Both the position numbers and the translations under genes were made by a program. Under the pieces are notes generated by a model. The model saw only the letters and a list, made by a program, of their open reading frames with translations. It had not been told where the DNA came from and searched no databases. A DNA stretch of 64,000 nt, taken from positions 1-64,000 of the forward strand of contig NZ_FMHI01000013.1 in the NCBI RefSeq assembly GCF_900090145.1, given 5' to 3'. Shown here piece after piece: positions 57,710 to 64,000 of this stretch (within the stretch, counting starts at the first letter, position 1; each line of letters opens with the position of its first letter). This DNA comes from Streptomyces sp. WMMB 322 (GTDB lineage Bacteria > Actinomycetota > Actinomycetes > Streptomycetales > Streptomycetaceae).

Positions 57710-60700
57710 TCATCCGCCCCGCGGTTCGGTGCCGGTGCCGTCCCCGCGGGAACCGATGTGGCGCTCCCGGGCGCCGGTGCCGTCCGGCGAGGTGCCGTTC
57801 GGCTCCGCGGCCCGGTCCGTGGATTCCTCGGGGGATTCGTGTGCCGGTCCGGACCCGTCCGGATCCGGCGCCGTCCCCGGCGCCGCCCGGGGCGGTGCGG
57901 CCGGGGCGGTCTCGCCCCCGCCCGGCGGCCGGGTTCCGTGGCCCTGCTTGAGCAGGTCGTAGATGGACTGCAGCAGTTCGTCGAGGTCCACGGGCTTGGC
58001 GACGTAGAGGTCGGCACCCGCGTCGAGCGCCTTCTTGCTGTCGCCGGACATGGCCTTCGCGGTGAGCGCGATGACGGGCAGGCCCGCGAGGCGGGGTGTG
58101 TGCCGGATCCTCTGGATCGCCTCGTAGCCGTTCATCTCCGGCATCATGATGTCCATCAGGACGACCGACACCTCGGGCGAACGGTCCAGCACGTCCAGGC
58201 CTTCGCGGCCGTTCTCGGCGTACTTCACGGAGATCCCCACGCGGCCCAGCACATGGGTGAGGGCGAAGACGTTGCGGATGTCGTCGTCGACGATGAGCAC
58301 GTTGGTCCCCGCCAGCACCTGGCCGCGCTCCCCGCCCAGCCACTGCTTGAGCTGAGTCGTCTCCGGCCAGGTCTCCTCATGGCCCTTGTCCGCCGTCCGC
58401 GGTTCGGTGGCCGACGGACGCTCGGGCCCCACGGTCTCCACACGCGGTGACTCGGAGGCCGGTTCGGTCGGCTCTGGCCATGCCGCCGGAGTCGGCGGTG
58501 CGGGTGCCTCGCCCGCCTCCCGCGGCCTTGCCGGCTCGGCCCTTCCCGGCCGTTCCGGTTCCGCGGGTCGGGTGGGCTGCGCGGTCTCCGGCTCCGCTGC
58601 CGTCGCGCCACCGGCCGGGCCGAGCGGCTCCGGCTCGGGCAGTGCGGCCGGCGGAGGGGCCGATGCGACCGCTGTGCCGCCCTCGAACTCGCGGCTGCCG
58701 AGACCCTCGGGCGCCGTCACGCGTTCCGGAGGGGCCATGGGTGCGCTGCCCGGGTAGACCGACGGGATGAAGAGGGTGAAGCGCGAGCCCACGCCCTCCT
58801 GGCTCTCGACGTCGATCCGTCCGCCGAGCAGCCCCGCGATCTCCCGGCTGATCGACAGCCCGAGGCCGGTCCCGCCGTACCGGCGGCTCGTGGTGCCGTC
58901 GGACTGCTGGAACGCCTCGAAGATCACGGACAGCTTCTCCGGCGGGATTCCGCTTCCGGTGTCCTTGACGGAGAAGGCGAGTACGGACTCGGCGTCGCGG
59001 AGGGTCGCCTCGTCGAATTCCATGTCCGTGGCGCGTTCCACGCGCAGTTCGATGCCCCCGGAGGAGGTGAACTTCACGGCGTTGGACAGGAGGTTGCGCA
59101 GCACCTGCTGGATGCGCTGCTCGTCGGAGTACAGCTCGCGCGGCACGTTCTCGCCGACCGCGATCTCGAACGCCAGCCCGCGGTCTATCGTCATCGGCCG
59201 GAACGTCGCGTGCACGTAGTCCAGCAGCTTCGTCAGCGGCAGCGAACGCGGCCGCACGTCCATCCGCCCTGCCTCCACCTTCGACAGGTCGAGGATGTCG
59301 TTGATGAGCTGGAGCAGGTCCGATCCCGAGCGGTAGATCGTGGTGGCGAAGTCCACCTCCTGGTCGGAGAGCCTGCCGTCGGGGTTGTCGGCGAGCAGCC
59401 GCGCCAGGATGAGCAGCGAGTTCAGCGGGGTGCGCAGCTCGTGCGACATGTTCGCCAGGAATTCGGACTTGTACTGGGACGACGTCGCGAGCAGTGCCGC
59501 CTTGTCCTCGAGTTCGGCGTTGGTGCGCTGCAGTTCGTCCGACCGCTGACGCAGCTCCTTGGTCAGCCGCTGCGACTCGGAGAGCAGCACCTCCGTGCGG
59601 GCGTTGGCCAGGATCGTGTTGATCGAGACGCCGATGGTGTGCACGAACTGGTCGATGAAGGTCAGGTAGATCTCGTTGAACTTGCTGAACGAGGCGACCT
59701 CGATCACACCGAGTGCCCTGTCCTCGAAGAGGATCGGCAGGATGAGGATGTTCGCCGCGGGCGCCGAGCCCAGTCCCGACTCCACCCTCACGTAGTCCGG
59801 CGGGGCGTCCTCGATGAGGATGCGCTTCTTCTCGGCGACCGCCTGCGATATCAGCCCGCGCAGCGGGGAGTCGGGCCCGCCCGGGTCCTCCCTGCCGCTG
59901 GTGCCGTAGCCGGCGATGTACTCCAGCTCCTCGCCCGGCTTCCCTCCGGAGCCGACCAGGAAGAACGCGCCGGCCTGGGCGTTCACCAGCGGCGTCAGCT
60001 CCCGCAGGATCAGGTCGGCGACCTCGACGAGGTCCCGCTGTCCCTGCATCAGACCGGCGATACGGGTCAGGTTCGACTCCAGCCAGTCCTTGGTGCGGGT
60101 GGTCTCGCGCAGGTTGGCGACCATGACGTTGACGTTGTCCTTGAGTTCCGCCACCTCGCCGCGGGCGTCCACCTGGATGGAGCGGGACATGTCGCCCTGG
60201 GTGACGGCGCTTGCGACCTCGGCGATCGCACGGACCTGCGTGGTGAGGTTCAGGGCGAGCTCGTTGACGCTCGTCGTCAGTCCCTTCCAGGTGCCGTAGA
60301 CGCCCTCGACGCGTGCCTGGCCCCCCAGCTGGCCCTCGCTGCCGACCTCGCGGGCGACGCGGGTGACCTCCGAGGAGAAGGAGGAGAGGGTGTCGACCAT
60401 CGTGTTGAGGGTGGTCTTCAGCTCCAGGAACTCCCCGCGTGCGTCGACGTCGATCTTCTTGGAGAGGTCTCCGTTGGCGACCGCCGTTGCGACCTGCGCG
60501 ATGTTGCGGACCTGCGACGTCAGGTTCGTGGTCATGAAGTTGACGTTGTCGGTGAGGTCCTTCCACACGCCGGAGACACCGTGAACCTGGGCGCGGCCGC
60601 CGAGGTTGCCCTCGGTGCCGACCTCGCGGGCGACGCGGGTGACCTCGTCCGAGAACGCACGCAGCTGGTGGACCATCGTGTTGACGGTGTCCTTCAGCTC

Positions 60701-62212
60701 CAGGATCTCGCCGCGTGCGTCGACGTCGATCTTCTTGGAGAGGTCTCCGTTGGCGACCGCGGTGGTCACCTGGGCGATGCTGCGCACCTGCGACGTCAGG
60801 TTCAGCGCCATGGAGTTGACGCTGTCGGTGAGGTCCTTCCACACGCCGGAGACGTCCCTGACCTGAGCCTGCCTGCCCAGGTTTCCTTCGGTGCCGACCT
60901 CGCGGGCGACGCGTGTGACCTCGTCGGCGAAGTCCGAGAGCTGGTCGACCATCGTGTTGAGGGTGGTCTTCAGCTGGAGGATCTCGCCCTTCGCGTCGAC
61001 GGTGATCTTCTGGCTGAGGTCGCCCTGCGCCACAGCGGTGGCGACCTGGGCGATGCTGCGTACCTGCGAGGTCAGGTTGGAGGCCATGAGGTTGACGTTG
61101 TCCGTCAGGCCCCGCCACACGCCGGAAACGCCCCGCACCTCGGCCTGTCCGCCGAGGTTTCCTTCGGTGCCGACCTCGCGGGCGACGCGGGTGACCTCGT
61201 CGGCGAAGGCGGAGAGCTGGTCGACCGTGGTGTTCACGGTGCTCATCAGCTGGAGGATCTCGCCCTTCGCGTCGACGGTGATCTTCTGGCTGAGGTCGCC
61301 CTGCGCGACGGCCGTGGAGACCTGGGCGATGTTGCGCACCTGCGAGGTCAGGTTGGAGGCCATGAGGTTGACGTTGTCCGTCAGGCCGCGCCACACGCCG
61401 GACAGGCCCCGCACCTCGGCCTGTCCGCCGAGGTTTCCTTCGGTGCCGACCTCGCGGGCGACGCGGGTGACCTCGTCGGCGAAGGCGGAGAGCTGGTCGA
61501 CCATGGTGTTCACGGTGAGCTTCAGCTCCAGCAGCTCACCCGAGGTCTCGACCATGACCTTCTGCGTCAGGTCGCCGCGTGCGACCGCCGTCGTCACGCC
61601 GGCGATGTCGCGCACCTGCCCGGTGAGCCGCTCCGCCATGTCGTTGATGGCCTCGGTCACGCGGCGCCAGTCGCCCGACAGATCCCCGACGTCCGCACGG
61701 CCGCCGAGGTTTCCTTCGGTGCCGACCTCGCGGGCGACCCTGGTGACCTCGCCGGTGAACATGGAGAGCTGGTCGACGAGCCGGTTCAGGCCGCTGTCCA
61801 GCCGCCCGAGGTCGCCGTGCCTGCCGTTGTGCCGCTCCATGTGCTGCGTGAGATCGCCGTCGGCGATCGCTTCCAGCACTCTGGTCGCCTTCGTCACCGG
61901 TGTACCCAGAGCCTCGATCAGCTGGTTCGTCTCGTCGACGTTGGTGGCCCATGAGCCCGGACCCGGGCTTGCCGAGACCCGCTCGTCGAGGTGGCCCTCC
62001 TTCGCGACGGCCCGGCGTACGCGCCTGAGTTCCGTGGCCAGGTGTTCGTTCCGCGTGACTATCTGGTTGAAGACCCCCGCCACCTCGCCCAGAACTCCTT
62101 CGCTCTCGGGCGCCGCACGCGCCGAGAAGTCGCCGTCGTTAAGAGACCTCATCGCTCCCAGCAGGTGGCGCAGGTCCGCCTCACGTATCGGCTGGCCCTG
62201 GGGGTCGTCCAT
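57710..62212 (-). CDS. osaA: Multi-HAMP hybrid histidine kinase (OsaA-like)
   Basis: This is a 1500-residue soluble kinase with no membrane segment. In order: six consecutive 92-residue HAMP repeats with the signature EVTRVAREVGTEGNLGG (about 150-700), a GAF domain (about 710-880), HisKA with phospho-acceptor His924 in ANMSHELRTPLNSL, HATPase with RNLLSNAVKF and GTGLGLSISREI, a Pro/Glu/Ala-rich linker, and a receiver domain (LIVDDDIRNVFALT, Asp1354 in VLMDIMMPEMNG), then a disordered tail. The arrangement matches OsaA, the Streptomyces osmotic-stress hybrid kinase, and related actinobacterial multi-HAMP kinases. The ATG start is preferred to a TTG five codons upstream. Confidence 0.86.
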   Translation of the reverse strand: MDDPQGQPIREADLRHLLGAMRSLNDGDFSARAAPESEGVLGEVAGVFNQIVTRNEHLATELRRVRRAVAKEGHLDERVSASPGPGSWATNVDETNQLIEALGTPVTKATRVLEAIADGDLTQHMERHNGRHGDLGRLDSGLNRLVDQLSMFTGEVTRVAREVGTEGNLGGRADVGDLSGDWRRVTEAINDMAERLTGQVRDIAGVTTAVARGDLTQKVMVETSGELLELKLTVNTMVDQLSAFADEVTRVAREVGTEGNLGGQAEVRGLSGVWRGLTDNVNLMASNLTSQVRNIAQVSTAVAQGDLSQKITVDAKGEILQLMSTVNTTVDQLSAFADEVTRVAREVGTEGNLGGQAEVRGVSGVWRGLTDNVNLMASNLTSQVRSIAQVATAVAQGDLSQKITVDAKGEILQLKTTLNTMVDQLSDFADEVTRVAREVGTEGNLGRQAQVRDVSGVWKDLTDSVNSMALNLTSQVRSIAQVTTAVANGDLSKKIDVDARGEILELKDTVNTMVHQLRAFSDEVTRVAREVGTEGNLGGRAQVHGVSGVWKDLTDNVNFMTTNLTSQVRNIAQVATAVANGDLSKKIDVDARGEFLELKTTLNTMVDTLSSFSSEVTRVAREVGSEGQLGGQARVEGVYGTWKGLTTSVNELALNLTTQVRAIAEVASAVTQGDMSRSIQVDARGEVAELKDNVNVMVANLRETTRTKDWLESNLTRIAGLMQGQRDLVEVADLILRELTPLVNAQAGAFFLVGSGGKPGEELEYIAGYGTSGREDPGGPDSPLRGLISQAVAEKKRILIEDAPPDYVRVESGLGSAPAANILILPILFEDRALGVIEVASFSKFNEIYLTFIDQFVHTIGVSINTILANARTEVLLSESQRLTKELRQRSDELQRTNAELEDKAALLATSSQYKSEFLANMSHELRTPLNSLLILARLLADNPDGRLSDQEVDFATTIYRSGSDLLQLINDILDLSKVEAGRMDVRPRSLPLTKLLDYVHATFRPMTIDRGLAFEIAVGENVPRELYSDEQRIQQVLRNLLSNAVKFTSSGGIELRVERATDMEFDEATLRDAESVLAFSVKDTGSGIPPEKLSVIFEAFQQSDGTTSRRYGGTGLGLSISREIAGLLGGRIDVESQEGVGSRFTLFIPSVYPGSAPMAPPERVTAPEGLGSREFEGGTAVASAPPPAALPEPEPLGPAGGATAAEPETAQPTRPAEPERPGRAEPARPREAGEAPAPPTPAAWPEPTEPASESPRVETVGPERPSATEPRTADKGHEETWPETTQLKQWLGGERGQVLAGTNVLIVDDDIRNVFALTHVLGRVGISVKYAENGREGLDVLDRSPEVSVVLMDIMMPEMNGYEAIQRIRHTPRLAGLPVIALTAKAMSGDSKKALDAGADLYVAKPVDLDELLQSIYDLLKQGHGTRPPGGGETAPAAPPRAAPGTAPDPDGSGPAHESPEESTDRAAEPNGTSPDGTGARERHIGSRGDGTGTEPRGG
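60325..61760 (-). repeat. Six tandem 276-bp repeats encoding HAMP units
   Basis: The landmark TGCCGACCTCGCGGGCGAC recurs at 60340, 60616, 60892, 61168, 61444 and 61720, every interval being exactly 276 bp (92 codons). Identity is very high among the central copies (long stretches identical over >60 bp) and lower at the two ends, as expected for a gene region expanding by internal duplication. Confidence 0.9.
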
Positions 62213-62298
62213 GGCATCCCATCCCAAGCGTCCTGGATGTGTAGCTTTATCCTATTGTAGAGGCTTTATTGCAGAGACACCCGAGTCAGGAGTGGCCT
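62213..62298. promoter_or_regulatory. Divergent promoter region of osaA and the osaC-like gene
   Basis: The 86-bp gap contains a locally A/T-rich stretch (62243-62272: GCTTTATCCTATTGTAGAGGCTTTATTG, with a repeated GCTTTAT). On the minus strand TACAAT is a good -10 candidate for osaA. The plus-strand gene has CAGGAG before its GTG. Shared control of kinase and phosphatase is likely from the geometry. Confidence 0.45.
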
Positions 62299-64000
62299 GT
62301 GCGACTGCCGTCCGTCGGCCTGAGCGATCCCGAGTCGCGCAGAGCCCTGCCAACAGGCCAGCTCGCACCGTCGACGGCTCGCATGCTCGTGCGTTCGGAG
62401 ATCGAGAAGTGGGCACGAGCGAGCGTGACCCCGGGGTCGGTGACCGAGCGGCTGGCCGAGGATGCGGAGCTCCTCGTCAGCGAGCTCGTGAGCAATGCGC
62501 TCGTGCACGCCGGAACCCGGATCGAGGTCGCCTGCGGCGTCGAGACCGAGCCGCCCGGGCCGGACGATCCCACCGGGGCGAGCGGCCCCGTGGAGATCAC
62601 GGCGGTGCTGGTCGAGGTGATGGACAGACAGCCCACCGGCCGGGTCACCGGGGAGACCGCGGCAGGACGCGGAGGCCGGGGCCTCGGGCTCCAGATCGTG
62701 GGGGCCCTGGCCCAGTCTTGGGGGGTGACCTACCGGCGCACCGAGAAGGTCGTGTGGTTCCGCCTGGCCGTCTCCGAGATGGTCGGCAAGCCGTCCGGAT
62801 CCCTCAGCGAGGCGATGCACCGCGAGCTGGAGGCCGCGGAGATCTTCTCCTCGTCCGGGCGGGCCGACCGCCGTCGCACCGCGGAGTGGGCCGACCGCGG
62901 CGGTGCGTTCCTGGCCGAGGCGAGCGAGCTGCTCTCGGGGCAGCTGGACGAGGACATGGTCGCCGCGCTGGCCGGACAGCTCCTCGTGCCGCGGCTGGCC
63001 GACTGGTGCGCCGTGTGGCTGACCGACGAGACCGGCGGGATGCGCCTGTCCCGCGTGTGGGACGTCGACGAGCGCAAGGTCGACGCGCTGCGCTACGCCC
63101 TGGAGGCGGAACCGCCGCCCGCCGGTCTGCGCACCGTGGGCATCCCCTGGCCCTGGCCGGCGAGCATGGACGAGTCGGGGAGGGGCGGTTCGGCGCTGGC
63201 GTTCTCCCTCGTCGCGGGCGGCGCCTGTCTGGGCTCGCTGGTGATCGGCAGGTCAGGGCCGACCGAGATGACCGACTCCGTGGCACGGACGGTCGAGGAC
63301 GTCGCGCGCCGCGTGGCCCAGGCCGTGATCACCGCCCGCCAGTACGCGCGCCAGACCAGCATCAGCCGGGCGCTTCAGCGCAGACAGCTGCCCCCGTCGC
63401 TGGCCAGCCTGCCCGGGGTGGAGACGGCGATCGTCTACGAGCCGCACGCCATGGGCCAGACCGTCGGCGGCGACTTCTACGACCTCTTTCCCATGGGCGA
63501 CAACCGATGGTCCTTCCTGCTCGGCGATGTGCAGGGCAAGGACCCCGAGGCGATGTCCGTGACCGGGCTGACCAGGCATCTCGTGCGGCTGCTCGCGCGG
63601 GAGGGCCACGGTGTGGAGTCCGTGCTCGGCAGGCTCAACGCCGCCATGGCCGAGGAGGGAGCCGAGGCCGTGGCCGTGGGGGGCGAGAGCGCGCAGCCGC
63701 GCTTCCTCAGCCTCGTCTACGGGGAACTGGAGCCGGACATGGAGAGAGGCGGGGCGCACTGCTCCGTCGCCAGTGCCGGACATCCGGCGCCGCTGAAGCT
63801 GTCCGAGGACGGCGTGACGCCCGTGGTGGAGTCGCAGATCCTGCTGGGCATCGACGAGGGCACCGAGTTCTCGGCCTACGGCTTCGATCTGAGGCCGGGG
63901 GAGACGCTGCTGTGCGTCACCGACGGCGTCACCGAACGGCGCAGCGGGCAGCGGCAGTTGGACGACGACGACGGCCTCGCGCAGATCCTGGCCACCTGCG
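62299..64000 (+). CDS. osaC: RsbW-like kinase / GAF / SpoIIE-type phosphatase (OsaC-like), truncated by the window end
   Basis: The frame is open for 567 codons to the edge of the window. It has an RsbW-like HATPase domain (LLVSELVSNALVHAG; GRGLGLQIVGALAQSWGV; about 50-155), a central sensory region (about 210-345, GAF-like), and the PP2C/SpoIIE phosphatase core (LPGVETAIVYEPH, VGGDFYDLFPMGD, LLGDVQGKDPEAM, ASAGHPAPLKL, LCVTDGVTERR). This is the layout of OsaC, which in Streptomyces coelicolor resets SigB after osmotic stress. It is divergent from the osaA/osaB operon. The PAS domain expected in OsaC is not obvious here. GTG start after CAGGAG. Confidence 0.83.
   Translation, partial: MRLPSVGLSDPESRRALPTGQLAPSTARMLVRSEIEKWARASVTPGSVTERLAEDAELLVSELVSNALVHAGTRIEVACGVETEPPGPDDPTGASGPVEITAVLVEVMDRQPTGRVTGETAAGRGGRGLGLQIVGALAQSWGVTYRRTEKVVWFRLAVSEMVGKPSGSLSEAMHRELEAAEIFSSSGRADRRRTAEWADRGGAFLAEASELLSGQLDEDMVAALAGQLLVPRLADWCAVWLTDETGGMRLSRVWDVDERKVDALRYALEAEPPPAGLRTVGIPWPWPASMDESGRGGSALAFSLVAGGACLGSLVIGRSGPTEMTDSVARTVEDVARRVAQAVITARQYARQTSISRALQRRQLPPSLASLPGVETAIVYEPHAMGQTVGGDFYDLFPMGDNRWSFLLGDVQGKDPEAMSVTGLTRHLVRLLAREGHGVESVLGRLNAAMAEEGAEAVAVGGESAQPRFLSLVYGELEPDMERGGAHCSVASAGHPAPLKLSEDGVTPVVESQILLGIDEGTEFSAYGFDLRPGETLLCVTDGVTERRSGQRQLDDDDGLAQILATC

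Noticed and set aside
60325..61760. Regular repeats considered as a CRISPR array or satellite
   Set aside because: The period is exactly 92 codons, the units are in frame and encode HAMP signatures, and there are no unique spacers.
59210..61954. Long plus-strand open frame opposite the HAMP repeats
   Set aside because: It is an antisense shadow of the repeated kinase gene. Its apparent internal repeats are simply the complement of the 276-bp HAMP repeats.
1..64000. Search for transposases, integrases, tRNA genes and att-like direct repeats
   Set aside because: No transposase or recombinase motif, cloverleaf-like sequence or flanking long direct repeats were seen; the pseudogenes look like local decay and deletion rather than mobile-element insertion.

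Overview
The window is GC-rich DNA of a streptomycete-type actinomycete. The evidence is a strong G/C preference at third codon positions, many GTG starts, families typical of Streptomyces (XRE-DUF5753 regulator, DUF574 methyltransferase, AldO, two-domain laccase, F420-dependent oxidoreductases, OsaABC-like stress locus) and many TetR/GntR/LacI/ECF regulators. It looks like ordinary chromosome. I saw no rRNA, tRNA, CRISPR array, integrase or intact insertion sequence.

Layout. 0.1-8.4 kb: acyl-CoA dehydrogenase, DUF574 methyltransferase, a VanZ protein with a histone-H1-like tail, DUF4230 protein, alditol oxidase, XRE regulator, MBL hydrolase, DinB-like protein. 8.4-11.0 kb: a decaying sugar-catabolic patch, with GH2 and GH1 glycosidase debris, an intact FGGY kinase and a racemase-like remnant. 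11-15.4 kb: a small SH3-like protein and a translationally coupled GntR / lipocalin-like / GMC oxidoreductase operon. 15.5-17.9 kb: nitroreductase remnant, AAA ATPase, YjbR protein, small membrane protein. 18.2-24.2 kb: secreted oxidoreductases, namely ThuA-sugar dehydrogenase coupled to a cupredoxin/DUF1080 protein, divergent from a small laccase. 24.3-28.3 kb: cold-shock gene with a hairpin leader, then an ATP-grasp ligase and an S15/CocE hydrolase. 28.3-36 kb: GT-C-like membrane protein, PanE-like reductase, S4 RNA-binding protein, PRC-barrel, HAD phosphatase, paaI-paaK with a palindromic operator, SDR.

36-38.8 kb: a DNA-repair block (Ogt, ECF sigma factor, Ogt, LigD phosphoesterase domain). 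39-42.9 kb: two F420-type oxidoreductases and an ascorbate-family PTS (IIA-IIB fusion plus IIC). 43-45.8 kb: conserved protein, SDR, secreted NlpC/P60-like protein behind a 14-bp leader hairpin. 45.9-52.7 kb: CUT1 sugar ABC importer, LacI repressor and divergent debranching-type glucosidase. 53.1-56.9 kb: a shikimate/quinate unit (AroE, AroQ, TetR, MHS transporter) with two matching candidate TetR operators. 57-64 kb: an osaB-osaA operon (response regulator; multi-HAMP hybrid kinase with six exact 276-bp repeats) divergent from an osaC-like SpoIIE phosphatase that runs off the window.

The most notable points are the copper/sugar-dehydrogenase secretion cluster, the Ogt-sigma-Ogt repair block, the ATP-grasp/hydrolase pair, the paired TetR operators, the csp and NlpC leader hairpins, and three gene remnants whose disabling changes can be read directly. 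Functional names come from motif recognition only; no database search was possible.
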